Positions 13,201 to 25,372 of a stretch of 64,000 nucleotides of DNA are shown here, in pieces. The notes under the pieces are model-generated. The model was not told the origin of the DNA, searched no databases, and saw only the letters and a list, made by a program, of their open reading frames with translations. A program made the position numbers and the translations under genes. The first letter of the stretch is position 1. The number at the start of each line of letters is the position of its first letter. Origin of the DNA: Mansonella perstans (Eukaryota; Nematoda; Chromadorea; Rhabditida; Onchocercidae); NCBI GenBank assembly GCA_037074765.1, contig JBAMDO010000040.1, positions 124,001-188,000 of the forward strand, written 5' to 3'.

Positions 13201-13607
13201 ATATTGTCCTATTCAGAAGCCAGAGCAAAATTGCAGGCAGATCTTGAAGGAGATATAGATTCGGGAAGTATTGGAACCGGAAACTTTCATGCTGTGGCCT
13301 TAGAATTTTCTTTGCCCTCTGGTTCTTATGCCACTGTTGCTTTACGCGAAATCACGAGGTTAATAGTTTTTGCTGTATGCAGAGTGAGGTAACCAGAGAT
13401 GTTAAAATATGTTTCATATTTCAGTAAATTATCGTTTGTATTCTATAGCACTAGAAAATTTCGTGAGAGTTATAATGGTACGGCGAAGTTACGGGTAATA
13501 AAAATTAAATTTATATAGGTATTCAACTCATTTGCAGGTGTGATATGAGTAAATTGAATCAGACGTCGTTGGCTCAAGGTGAAAAGGATTTTACAGAATC
13601 TGTTTAG
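10234..13607 (+). CDS. tRNA/mRNA pseudouridine synthase, PUS7/TruD family
   Basis: TruD-class pseudouridine synthase; PUS7 enzymes isomerise U13 of tRNA, other tRNA uridines and some mRNA uridines. Twelve exons give 563 residues: 10234-10357, 10648-10817, 10903-11039, 11149-11256, 11329-11535, 11663-11856, 11960-12039, 12191-12328, 12516-12660, 12940-13036, 13137-13358 and 13538-13607. The catalytic motif FGICGTKDRRAVT is in exon 5 with the nucleophilic Asp intact. Other anchors are LYSDFIVNEI near the N-terminus, HYALSVISKYLG, GFINYFGTQRFG and ARNTRSLYIHAYQSLLWNK. The start is chosen because a TTATTTTCAG acceptor lies only three bases upstream of this ATG, a probable trans-splice site. Several donors are weak (GTTTTG after exon 3, GTAAAA after exon 10), but those choices preserve phase and homology. 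An AATAAA lies about 120 bases past the stop. Confidence 0.92.
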
Positions 13608-14032
13608 AACTTAAAGAAAATATATGAATGACTTCAAACAGTTGACATCACTGATATTTGCATCATTGTTACTCACAAATACCATATGATAAAAGTCGAA
13701 AAATTGTTGTTACTAATAATAAATAAAGCTTAAAGGTAAAACTTACAGCTCTGTCTCTAGGTCTGTTATCCAACAATGAATACTTTCTTGAAAGTTCGTT
13801 TCTGATTTCGATTTGTTTTTTTTTTTGTTGACATTGATATTTTATTTAGTCATTTATGTTGACTGAAAACTACTGGAAGCTTTGGAAAATTATTTTTAGG
13901 TTATTTCAAAAGCGGGTTAATTTAATTCCATGTTTAGTTTTATTCGATATTCAATGTAGTCATTTCAAATTATGTGTTCATAAAAATGTTGTGGATTCCA
14001 GATAGTTAGTGTATTAACTCAGGTAACAAATA
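13608..14032 (+). promoter_or_regulatory. Candidate operon spacer with trans-splice acceptor
   Basis: The 425 bases separating the PUS7-like stop from the FBXO7-like start on the same strand contain an AATAAA at about 13723 and a TTAACTCAG acceptor ending at 14021, 12 bases ahead of the FBXO7 ATG. There is no matching upstream donor. This is the arrangement expected of a nematode polycistron resolved by polyadenylation and spliced-leader trans-splicing. The spacing is longer than the roughly 100 bases typical of C. elegans operons, so an independent promoter is also possible. Confidence 0.4.
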
Positions 14033-17000
14033 ATGAAATTGAGCGTCAAGGGTCCAGATGGAAAAATCGAGGTCTTGCATGGAGTAGAGGACTGGAGTTT
14101 CCGGACTTTGCATCGTGAAGTGGTCCAGCGATTCAATTTGAAATGGTATAGAAATATTAATTTTTTTCTACATTTTGTAATTTTATAATTTTGGTCAGTA
14201 CAAGTTATGTGTACTTGGAGTGGGTTGGGATGTAAGATTAACTTCGGATCTTTTACGCAACTGATTTCAATTTCCAGTAAATCAAGTTGAATCTTCCAGA
14301 AGTCCATGCGAATCTTAGCAAGCCTGTAGTCACCTTTTCATTAGGGGATGGCTGTAGTGAATATTGGGAGTTCCGGATGGTCTCGGTCTCTTGAGATTAA
14401 GTGTTGGATGTCACTTCACTTGATTTCTAATTTATGATGGGTTTCAGTTTATGTAATTACCTAGGATGTTTTGATTTCAGCGATTTTGCATTATTTTTTG
14501 GTAGCTGTCAGTTGCCGATAGATGATACCGAAATTCGCATATCAGATGTAGGTTTCGTTAGTGGAGATCGCCTAAGATTGGTCTTAAATGAAAAGAGGTA
14601 CATGCTTTGCATACTTTTTCTTTATTCACTATTCATGTTACACAGAGGGACAATTTAGTTATGTGAAGAGATCTTGAAAATGTTCCACGAAGATTTCAGA
14701 AAAAATGTTATTAACTAGTACAAGATGGCTTCAACTGTGTCATGGCTTCCTAAGTCATGTCATATGTTTGAATCTGTTTTAGCGATATCATTCTATATCA
14801 GCTATGATCCTGTTTTTATTCAGGCCTTCTCCTAGTATCAGTGCTAGCAAAAACTCCGAAAGTGGAAGTAGCAGTTCGGACAATGCGGAAAAAAATGAAA
14901 ACGTTTTCCAAATCGTGCTTGATGAAATGAAAGAGAATGGGTTTGAAGTAAGATTCGTTTCTGAATTAATTGCTTATTTACATGAATTGTTTGCCCTTTA
15001 AGCATATTCTCTGACGGATAAAAGGCAGTCCTTATTTTAATCTTCATACCATTCATATAAATCAAAAAAAAAAAAAAAAAAGTGGTTCATATAAATATTT
15101 CTGTGATAACAATGACTTACAATTCATTTTTGATTGGTGCAAACGTGTCAGCAAAGCTTGATCCGTCCTGTGGAGTGTTGTGTTATCAGAAGTGCCATTG
15201 TTTCCTTGTATTAATCTGAGGAAGCGGGTGGTGGGATTATCAGTAACCTAGCCATTAATGGATTAGACAGAATAGTGTGATAGATAATATTTAAAAGAAA
15301 CATAAAGTGAATACAGACAGGAGAAAAGGAGGGAGAAAAGAGCGTTGAAAAGAAATTATGTGGGTCGGCTTCCATCCATTCCCGTTACTATTTGAAAGTA
15401 TTTAATGATTATGTTTCGTCAGTGTTTTTGGTAAACCATTTGATTCAAACAGAAAATGTTTGAATTTTTTTCTATCTCGACACGCAGTTAAAACTCACGT
15501 TTGTGAAATCACGTAAGTTATGCCAGAAGAAGTGAAAATAAATGTATTTTGCTATAAATAAACAAATTTATGAATTTTTTACTATAAATAAATAAATGTA
15601 TTTTTTCTTATATATTTCATCCATAGCTAAACTCACTCTAAAGTGAAAATAAAATTTCCTAGTCATTTTAATTCTAATTTTATTTCAAAATGCAATCTGT
15701 AAGCATAACTGATTCTAGCGCATTAGACGCAAGGATGATGATGATGATATGCGTTGGACATTTCGTCATCCGGATTCAGTTCTTACTGTTGAGATCGATT
15801 TTCGTGTTTATAATGACCGGCAAGCGAAGTATGTTCACTCCACTGCTAGCATCTATCATCCCTCTGGTCGGCAGTTTCTAGAACCAGTCATTTTAGAGGA
15901 GAAAAGCAGTGGTTTAAAAAAGAAAGTTCTGAAGCAGTTAATTTCACCGCTGAAGTTGGCATTATTTGGGCGTAAGTATTTTTGATGATTCAGATTTGCT
16001 AAATATATGAATTCATCTACTAATATTTTGAAAACATGTTGACTGTCGTAGAAATTTGCTTTATTTCTCATTTGAATGTTAGAAGTGCTTATTCCATAGT
16101 TATTGGTTCTCACTCACAAAAGAAATTCATTCGTTTAGATTATTATATATACTTATATAGTTTCAATTACCTAGAATTAAAAGTTTGGAAATAAATAACA
16201 CGCAGAACATTCCTTTCTTTATACGATGTAATATTTTTAAGATAAATTTGCACTGAGAACTCTTGCCAAGTTTTCTTTAGAATTGATTATTATGCTAAAA
16301 AAACCCCCCATCCGTTGTTTTTGGCATTAAAAAAGACTTTCACTTAGCAATGGATTATACATTATTTATATGCTTAAATGAACGTATTATTCGTAAAATA
16401 TATTTTAATCAGAAGCAGTGATGTCACTGGCACGTGATAGAAAAATTTTTAGATGAAAATCCATTCTTGCGTTTGCTTGGAATCGGTGTAATAGCTCAAT
16501 ATTTGTTCGAAATGTTAGATGCTAAGAGTATATTACGATTAGAGAGAATGAATAAATATTCTCTTAAAATATGTAGAGACCAAGGAATGGAAAGAATTTG
16601 GAAACTTTTCTGTGAAAGGGACTTCGGAAAAGGTAGTTGTTGTGCTTTTAAAATCATATTTCTTTGGTATTTGATTAAAAAATGGAATTATTGTAAGTTA
16701 AAGTAAGGTATTATATTTATTTTTTCAAATATAGATTTTGTTTCAGATGTTGCTGTATTAAAAAACGAGTCATATCGTGAAGCGTATAAGAGATTGTACA
16801 GTCAACATCAGCGCGAGCTTAATTTTTTGCGAAATTTGCTTGAACCGAATTCTCCCTGTGGTGTCCCTGCTCGTGTACCTTTTCCACCAGAGAGAATACA
16901 ACATCCCGACCCTGATATTCCTGAAGGTCCTTTCCAACCTCTGTCTCGTAACCCATTTATGCCACCCTCAAATCCCTTCCCATTAGCTGGTCCTTCAAAT

Positions 17001-17129
17001 CCTCTTGATCCTTTCTATGGTCGAGAAGTGTTACCGAGCCGCCCCGCTAGACCTACCGGTATTCCTAGAGTGTTTCCACGAGGGCCTCGAGCTCCAAATC
17101 AAGGAAATACGTATTATGATTACATATAG
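14033..17129 (+). CDS. FBXO7-like F-box protein
   Basis: Substrate receptor of SCF ubiquitin ligases; FBXO7 also binds the proteasome regulator PI31 and acts in mitophagy (family knowledge). Six exons give 389 residues: 14033-14145, 14481-14597, 14824-14947, 15719-15971, 16453-16632 and 16747-17129. Order of domains: an N-terminal ubiquitin-like fold (MKLSVKGPDGKIEVL to VSGDRLRLVL), a Ser/Asp-rich linker, an FP (PI31-like) region, an F-box (FLRLLGIGVIAQYLFEMLD followed by ILRLERMNK), and a C-terminal Pro/Arg tail (NPFMPPSNPF, PRVFPRGPRAP) like that of FBXO7. The F-box exon is taken to start at 16453 because upstream acceptors put a TGA in frame. A short exon in the 0.77-kb third intron cannot be excluded. 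An acceptor TTAACTCAG lies 12 bases before the ATG. Confidence 0.85.
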
Positions 17130-18762
17130 CTTGTACTAACATTTGAAGATGTTGCAGTGATCCGATGAACGGGTATAATTACTTCACTGCTGTCTATCAT
17201 GATTACATACTCGTTTATGTATCAATTTGATTAACATTACGCACACATATAAATTTTTTATCTGTATAAATCATTTCTTTCATGAAGTTTATATATGAGC
17301 TAATTTCAAGAACAAGTTTCTCACTCATCAGTTCAATCATCGGCGCTTATTGGTGGCATTCTGCGATGCCTTAGTGATGAAATAAGTTGGAGGAATTTTT
17401 CGAAAATATGTTAGTAAATTGTTTTGAAAAGACTTTCTCAATCGTGAATTTAATTTCCAGTATGGCATAAGGGTGCTGTAATTTGCTTGAATATGATGGT
17501 GGAATTAATAAAGATATGAAAGTGCATATGGTTAGCTATCAAAAATATGGATATTAAGGTAAAAAAAAAAAAAAAAAAAAAAAAAAACTAAAACTAAAAC
17601 AATTATATCATCTTAGATTAGTTTGAGAAATCACTGATAACGAATTTGATTGAGATATTTTATCGTGGGCAATTTCATGATTTACTTTTAATTTCATTGT
17701 GTAGTTTATGTTAACTGTGATTTTTACGAAAAGGTTTGAGTAGGAAAAGTATATCTTTTTAAATGAGGCACATGAAGGACAGTGCGGTAAAATTGAAAAA
17801 AAAAAACGAGTTTGATTATAGCTCCGAACTGAGTGCTCATTACAAAAATGACAATTGATAGTGGTAGTAGAAAACATGAATTAATCCTATTTTCTTTGAT
17901 AATTTTTGATTCAATGAATTTAGTGTTTTTGAATTGAATGAATTTCTAAATTTAGTCTTTCTCTCATATCAAATTAAATGTCCATTTTGATGTCGTTTAA
18001 GAAAATGTATTCGATTGATATGCCCTGTATGATTGTCATTAACATTGAAGATTGTTATTTTCAAATTAACATCTTGAATACTGACGCATTTTTGTAATAT
18101 GATGCGAACATTCTTTAAAAGAGTATAATGAAAGGAAAGTATTGAGGTATGAGACGTTTTACTACAAAGAAATAATATCAATAAAGAGCAGTAAATGTAA
18201 TTTTTGATCTTTGAAGTTACTTTGAAATTTTTACCTGGGATATAAGCATGAAAAAGTATATCATATTTGCAGAGTAGTAAGTTCTCAATTGGATAATATG
18301 CGGGAAATGAAAAAAAAAAACTAGAAAGTTTTTTTATTTACCCATTATCTCTAAAATTCATTTGTACTGGTCGTGAATTGTTGTGTTGCACAACTTTTAG
18401 TTCAATTAGTTGTAAAAAGTTGAAATGCCCAGTACATTTAAAATTAATTGCTTGCACTGGTTTAATTATGTTGAAAGCATTTTACGCGTACTAATCATAT
18501 TAAAAACATGTATCACTGTCTTATTGTTTCCTAAAAATCTTCATATCATTATTACTCAATTGCTTTTTAAAAACATATAAATAATGACTTCTGTAACAAT
18601 GATCAAATTGAAAGTGAAGTGTATCGCCGGTACATACACACATATATAAGTATACACATATATATATATATATATGCACATAGATACATGCAACATATAT
18701 GCAGTGGAAAAGATAAATGGTGAGTGAAGTGAACTTTGTCAAGTGATAAATGTTATCAGTGC
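17130..18762. other. 3' flank of FBXO7-like gene and spacer
   Basis: Begins with the 3' untranslated region of the FBXO7-like gene, with an AATAAAGAT at about 17508 and a homopolymer of about 26 A at 17562-17587. The rest is AT-rich with a short TA microsatellite near 18658-18676. No gene seen. Confidence 0.5.
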
Positions 18763-19382
18763 TAAAGGTAATACTGATATTGGATACTCACTACAATCCT
18801 TCAACCGATAATGATAATATTGCTAATCTGTAGTATCATCTCTATCATTGGACTATGCCAATCCCAGTAGGAAGTAATGATATATGCCGGCTAATTGTAT
18901 GACCTTGATGCTGATTATTATTACAGGTTTTTCAATAATTCTTTTTGTACTTTTTTGCGGGAAATGTACCAAAAAAAGCTTTTGCCACCTTAAAACGAAA
19001 AAGACTCTCAACTTCTCGGAGGTTTGGATATCGAGGAAGTAGTCATTAAATCATTCTTTCCTCTTTTCTATATTATATAGGGTTTCTTTTAATAATATGT
19101 GGAAAATCCAATAGAATTATCTAATGCACTCAATGTATTCAAGAAATGAGACAAAATGAGGGAATTCATTCATATCCGAAAAGCTCAATGAATCCGTTGG
19201 AATCTGAACTAATTAAAGTGTCTTTATTGTTTAAAATATTCCTTCAAAATTTATCACCAAAGGTCACGGAAAAAAATCATCGATCAAACAATTTTAACTT
19301 TGTAAGAAACAGACGATCGATCTTTCTCCATCTTTATTTTGTTGTTCTATCAAGTGGCAGTTATAAGAGTATAACTCTTAAT
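18763..19382 (+). repeat. Left arm of a 0.6-kb inverted duplication
   Basis: Nearly identical, in inverse orientation, to 24708-25372. The inner 250 bases (about 19130-19382) differ by only a base or two and a 3-base indel. The outer part has more changes plus an insertion of about 45 bases in the right arm. The arm contains an ATG-started ORF (MRQNEGIHSYPKSSMN...) that stays open in both copies, the 3-base indel removing one of two Val codons. No transposase or short terminal motif is visible. The arm is the immediate 5' flank of the OSGIN-type gene and may include its promoter. Confidence 0.9.
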
Positions 19383-19515
19383 TTTAAAATCACTTTGAAT
19401 AGTATTAATGTAATTTTTTTCTCACCAGGTATTTGCGTAGAATTTATTGAGCTTTGTATTTCTTTATGAAATTTTTATGTACATAAAGGCCGAAGTAAAT
19501 TTCAAAAATTGGTGC

Positions 19516-19567
19516 AAAAACTTAACCTAGGTGGATTTTAAAAACTTAACCTAGGTGGATTTTTTGC
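19516..19567. repeat. Tandem duplication of about 25 bp before OSGIN start
   Basis: Two adjacent copies of aaaaacttaacctaggtgga followed by a T run. The second copy runs into TTTTTTGCAG, the likely trans-splice acceptor (ending 19569) upstream of the OSGIN-type start codon. The duplication therefore sits at the 5' edge of the mature transcript. Confidence 0.8.
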
Positions 19568-19604
19568 AGGTGATTGAACCTTCACTGAATAAAAGTGCAA
19601 ACAA

Positions 19605-22545
19605 ATGAGAAATGAGCATTTATCTTGCCAATGTGAAACGAGTTCCATGATATGTAATGATTCATCATCAACATCGCCATTTTCGAAATTGGATACGGAA
19701 GTGGTCGTCGTTGGTAATTATCATTTTGCATTTTTCGCTACATCCATGCATTCATTGTAGATAATTGTGCGACAAAATAATTTGACAAATCCAGAGGGCT
19801 GAAAGACGATGACTGAATTCATATCCGGTCCCACTAAAAGTCTTGATTTGTCATGAATTTTGATCGAAATCCCTGGAAGAAAAACCGTGTTGAATTTCAA
19901 TGAAATCAATTCATCTACTTTAATAGTTGGTGGGGAGTCTTGAGGTGTAAGCCGATTTTATAAAATTTAAAACTGTGCTATAGCTAATGCCACGATTATT
20001 CAGTTAAATACATAACTTAATGTATTGCTAATATATTAAACAAGTATTCAGCAATTTTCAGGAAACGGACCGGCCGGCTTGTCGTTATCTGGATTTCTTT
20101 CAGGCTGGTTACCGTTTTACTCCTCAAGCGACGGCCCTCATCCTAATGAACTTATCCATGAGAAACTCTTAGAACATGGCGAGAAGACATTGCTTGACCA
20201 GGTTGTTTTTGTAGAATACCTTCAAACTAGTAACTATAAGCACTTAAATTATAATTCACATAGCGTACGTTGTTTTGTGTACGAGTGGGAAAAAGTGTTT
20301 TTCGATCAAAATATCTAAACAGTAGTTTACTTTAGGACTTTTCTTGGCTTGATAATTGCATCAATGTAATGAATATTGGAGCAAGACCGCTTTCACTGCT
20401 ATACGACACTTTGCTGCGTCCTAATGCTGATACTGGAACTTTTGGTAGATCAAAACTTTGTTGGATACACGATCGTAGCCGTGCTATTCCACATTTAGTA
20501 GTCGCTCAAACACCAGTTGGCGGATCTTGGAATAATTACGACGATGATGTAAATATTTTCTTTCAAATGCAACTGTATTACTGGGGAATTTACAAAGGAA
20601 GTAGTTTTATTTTGAATAGCATGCATTTCAGATGCTGTCGATCAGTATAGGCGGTTTTTTGGATCTTCCAGCTTTTCTTATTGCCGACTGGTGTGGTGGA
20701 AATAAGTTTGATAGTCGTCTTCCAACACCACTTTATCGAAAATATCTATCAGATTATGCGAAAAGAATATGCGGGAAGAATAAAAATAAAAATATTATTT
20801 GCGGTTTGAAAGTGACGCACATAGAGGTGACAGTCCAAAGTTTATGTTCAATAAGGATGTGGTATTAGCTGATATATTGTAAATAACCAATCAATTCGGT
20901 CTGCTACAGCCTGTTAGCATAGATTGTTGAAAGGGGCTGTCGATGTCAGTACTAAACCTCTCCGTCTAGCTCACTTGCTGATGACTAAGTTAAAATTTGA
21001 GAAAAAGTTAACTAGACTTTTATTTTTTTTAGAAATGTTCAAGTGGCCACATGGAGGGATTTTGGAAAATTCATGGAACAGAAAATGGTAAACATGTGTT
21101 GCTGAGATGCAAGAAGGTTGTATTAGCTTGCGGCAAAAATCGGGATCGATTACTTGGTGTAATTTTTGCTTTTCCGAACCAAAATAATGATGTTCATGGG
21201 ACTTGAAAAATATAGGAAAACATTACAGTCTGAAAAGGGGAAGTGGTTTCTGCTTGGCACGAAATAATTTGATTAACTAAATAGTAGGAAAAGAATCTTG
21301 AAGAATCGATGCTTTCATTTTTAGGTGAAAGGAGAATTGGAAGAAGATCGCATTGTTTATAATCTTCGCGATTTGAAACGACTGCTTGCTTCGCCAACTA
21401 CAGCTAAATTTTCAAAGGGAAAAGTTGTTGTAGTTGGAGATGGAGTTAGCGCTGCTGATTCAATATTACATTGCCTCAATTCATGCATTCCCGTGCTTCA
21501 TGTAATTCGTAGATCGGACAAGCAACTACGATGTAAGTATTTGAAATAAAAAAATCAGTTCTTAAAATGAGATATATCTTAGGAACTGTGAGCTTGTGTG
21601 TAATTTGAAAATTAAATTTGTTTTTTTCTCAAACAAATATGTGTGATTTGTTCGTTCGCTCAGATTATGTTTAAGAATTCATACCTAATTTGAAGATTGC
21701 ACTTGGTTTTATCTTTAGCATTGCCAGAATAATGCTTGAAAAATTGTTCTAAAACTGCTTTGCACTAAATCATCAAACCATGTTTTAGTTATACAACTAT
21801 CACGCCTTAATAGATCTCTCTATCCAGAGTATTCAAGAATCTTTAAATTAATGATTGGACGTTGTGAAGATTATTATTATACTAAAGTCACATGCGCTAA
21901 CGTCGAGTCGTTGAATAGAGGAACGGTTCGCATCAAAAGTCTTCAAGGGATTTTAACGGTAACTTCTTTAATATGGCAATTTCTGTGCGAAATATATGGT
22001 AACCGGTGGGGATATGAGTAGAGAAAATAACGTCCAGCATACATCACGGGATATTAAAATATAAATTAACTTTGCATATTGAAAAGAAAAATGATTTGGT
22101 TCTAACAGCACTCTGCCCGTTTGACGGATATGTATTGTATTTGTCAAGGAAATCATTGTTTCTTGCTGAACAGATTCTAAGCGGAATTTCAGGAACATTT
22201 CCAAGTTCTATGCGTGTGTACTGGCAAACAGTCAGATCTGAGCATGTTAGCGGACAAATATACATTTAAAGATTATTATTGCAATGAAGACCCATCGCTC
22301 TTTCGTATCGGTTCACTTGCAGGCGACCACTTCGTGCGATACCTCGTTGGTAAGATATGTTTGTGAAAGTAAATTAAATTATAAAATTTTCACTGAGTTT
22401 TACCTTAAGACTTATCAAAAAATCATCGATAAATCAATGAATAGTATTTTCTGTACCATTATGAAATAACAATGCAATTGGTGGAAAAGGAAAAAAAAAA
22501 ACTATTGCAGGAGGTTCGATGGATGTTGCTCGATGTCTGATGTGA
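19605..22545 (+). CDS. OSGIN-type FAD-dependent oxidoreductase-like protein
   Basis: Relative of OSGIN1/OSGIN2, flavin-monooxygenase-like proteins linked in vertebrates to oxidative-stress growth control. Ten exons give 452 residues: 19605-19713, 20062-20201, 20336-20548, 20632-20826, 21033-21158, 21325-21532, 21789-21958, 22087-22131, 22232-22349 and 22511-22545. The first junction creates the FAD-binding motif [16 protein letters not shown] second Rossmann motif, [14 protein letters not shown], is in exon 6. [15 protein letters not shown] and [15 protein letters not shown] match the OSGIN core and C-terminus. Exon 8 (15 codons, acceptor GAAAAG) is the least certain; it restores a [17 protein letters not shown] strand that fits the family. 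The start was chosen in frame after a TTTTTTGCAG acceptor. The gene lies between the arms of an inverted duplication of its own upstream DNA. Confidence 0.85.
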
Positions 22546-24244
22546 TCTTGATACATTTCACTTTATTCAGTCAGTTATTGATTAGTTAGCAGTAGCGACT
22601 AGTATGAAATGCTTGAAATGAAAGTGATTTAGTTTTTTTTTTTTATGAAGAAGCAAATGCATCTTTTTATTACAGCAAAAGAATATCGATGCGAATATGA
22701 AACTAAAAAATGGAGGATAGGAAATATATAAACTAAGCCGAAATATAATCTTTTTAAGGGCGGAATGAAAGTGAAATAATGTTGCGGGCATTCCTTCGTA
22801 TGAAGTGAATTTCGATAAATTCAAATGTCGAACTTTTAAATATAGCAGTTGTTATAACAACTCACAGTATACGCAGTTTATCAAAATTAACTATGCCGAC
22901 ATTTTATCATATTTTTAGAAATATGAGGGATGGATATTTCATTTATTCGTATGGGTAAGTTCATGTGATTATTTTTTCTTTTTGTTTTTATTTCACTGAA
23001 TGATAAAACAGATACATATGAAAATGTTAGTTTTCCAATCTTTCCGACTTTCTGACAAATTCATTTAGACTGTCTGTAGCTTTTAGATAGCTGACTGTCA
23101 AATAATGGAATAATGAAGGACGCTTTTTGAATGAAGGACGAGTCAGTTTGAAAATTTTTCCCATCATTATGTTGTTCGTATTTCTGGATAACGACACTAG
23201 TTTTCGGGCGGAACATATATTTCCTTCTGGTTTTTTTTCATTTACGTGTAGTTGGGTCTGAAAATTGCATTTTCAGGATTAGTTAAGTAATTCATAACTT
23301 TGCAACTCAGCGCAGTTTTCAAACTCTATGTTGCTTTAATAATGCTGCAAGTTGTGATTCAGAAGTTTCGAAATTTAAATACCAGTTCCAATGTTATATC
23401 TTTGCTCTCATTGTCTGTTGCCAATTTTAACTTATATTATCTGTTTTTCTGTGGTGGTAAAGTTCAGCCATTGCGATACGTGTTTTTGTTTTCTTTTTTG
23501 TGACAAAAGTAAGCCTTCTTTTTTAGGTTTCAGTAGTTTGCCATTTAGTTTTCTTAGGGAGATTTGGAATTTTAAGACACGAATTTCTATGGAATTTCTT
23601 CCGCAAGGGTTATCTATCATTTGTTCTTGTTTCTTTATTAACGGCTGACATTCGAAATTTTTATGCGTATACGCATGAAAATGTCTCCGTTATACAACCA
23701 TTAAAATCCTTGGCAGGCTTTTTGCAAAATTACTTACGACTGAAAAAACAATCGAGATAATAAAGTTATCCAAAAGTTTGGCAAACATACAGAATAGATG
23801 TTGACTTGACGAGAATTAATATTACCTTGGTGAGATCGGTGAAAAATTACAGAGAAAAATCATTCCTGGAAGCTGCTCGTTGAATTATTTTGGAGCAGAT
23901 GAAAAGTGGACTGTGAAATCTTCTTCACAGATAGTTTAAATTTGTGACTTTCCATAGAAACTGTCATAGTGTAATTACTGTTATGGATGTAAACAGAAAA
24001 TTGATGATGAAGGCGTATCGAGTGATTGGGCTTAACAGGAATTGGACAAACTATTCGTTAATCAGCATGTTAAAAATAGCTAGAAATACGAACAGTTCAC
24101 AGAGTTATATTTTCCTGTTTAATAGAATTATTTTTAGTGTACTGGAACATTTTTTTTTTTTTTTTTTTTAATTTGATGGTTTCGTTTCATCGATGAATTT
24201 TTCTTTGTCGCTAGCTTTTTCGTTGCATGTCTAATTTGTTGTGT
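22546..24244. other. 3' flank of OSGIN-type gene, no gene seen
   Basis: AT-rich sequence downstream of the OSGIN-type stop. A poly-T tract of about 20 lies near 24150-24170. Short ORFs on both strands have no domain, splice context or codon character that I can support. Confidence 0.4.
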
Positions 24245-24343
24245 GCCAATGACGATCACTTAATATCCAATTTTGCAACCGGTGATGTTGATGATGAATC
24301 ATGCATATATGAAGGAACCCGTTTCATATCGGCAAGAATAAAA
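24245..24343 (-). pseudogene. Broken inverted copy of OSGIN first coding exon
   Basis: Read on the minus strand, this segment matches 19619-19716, the first coding exon of the OSGIN-type gene, including GATTCATCATCAACATC and AAATTGGAT followed by the diverged Rossmann strand. It carries a one-base insertion, then a one-base deletion that brings a TGA into frame just before the FAD motif, and the GGTAAT donor has become GGCACA. It is therefore not translatable as an OSGIN start. It lies on the same side of the right inverted-repeat arm as the real exon lies of the left arm, so it is part of the same duplication. Confidence 0.85.
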
Positions 24344-24707
24344 ACAACGTTTCTAGGCGACATATACTTGTACAAGTTTCTCATCATTTTGTTAGCCAAA
24401 TGTCTAGTCAGGTCGTGTAGGGAATGGAAAATTTAGGGGACACTAAATTGTACATGGTAACATTGATGAAGTATGAAACAGAAATTATATCATTCATCCG
24501 AATTCAGTAAAGATAAATATTCAAAAAATGATAGCTTTAAAAAAAATTGAAAAAGCTGTAGTATTGCATCTTACATTATCGAGAAGATCATTCTATTACT
24601 GAACCATAGCGCGTCTTATAAAAAAAATTCTGAAATCAACATTCTGTGAACCATACAAAAACAGTCATGCTTATCATCATTAACCTTTATTACTGAACAC
24701 AGAAATA

Positions 24708-25372
24708 TTAAGAGTTATACTCTTGTAACTGCCACTTGATAGAACAAAATAAAGATGGAGAAAGATCGATCGTCTGTTTCTTACAAAGTTAAAATTCTTT
24801 GATCGATGATTTTTTTCCGTGACCTTTGGTGATAAATTTTGAAGGAATATTTTAAACAATAAAGACACTTTAATTAGTTCAGATTCCAACGGATTCATTG
24901 AGCTTTTCGGATATGAATGAATTCCCTCATTTTGTCTCATTTCTTGAATACATTGAGTGCATCAGATAATTCCATTGGATTTTCCACATATTATTAAAAG
25001 AAACCTTATATAATACAGAAAAGAGGAAAGAATGATTTAATGACTACTTCCTCGATATCCAAACCTCCGAGAAGTTGAGAGTCTTTTTGGTTTTAAAGTG
25101 GCAAAAGCTTTTTTTGGTACATTTCCCGCAAAAAAGTACAGAAAGAATTATTGAAAAACCTGTAATAACAGTCAGCATTAATAACCCCTATAATTCAAAA
25201 TGAATTACTCATGGCACCATCACATGCAAGGTCATACAATTAGCCGGTATATATCGTTACTTCCAAATGGGATTGGCATAGTGCAATGATAGAGATGATA
25301 CTACAGATCAACAATGTTATCATTATCGGTTGAAGGATTGCAATGAGTATTCAATACCAACACTACCTTTAG
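24708..25372 (-). repeat. Right arm of the 0.6-kb inverted duplication
   Basis: Reverse complement of 18763-19382, with about 45 extra bases near 25170-25215. Between this arm and the exon copy at 24245-24343 about 360 bases have no counterpart on the left, where about 235 different bases lie. The two copies therefore share blocks separated by replaced sequence. It encodes the same ATG-started ORF on the minus strand (24940 downward). Confidence 0.9.

Noticed and set aside
24227..24436. 69-codon plus-strand ORF
   Set aside because: It is antisense to the broken OSGIN exon copy and has no independent support.
18763..25372. Foldback or composite transposon
   Set aside because: No transposase, no short terminal motif and no target-site duplication seen; the arms are the gene's own flank plus exon, so an inverted segmental duplication fits better.
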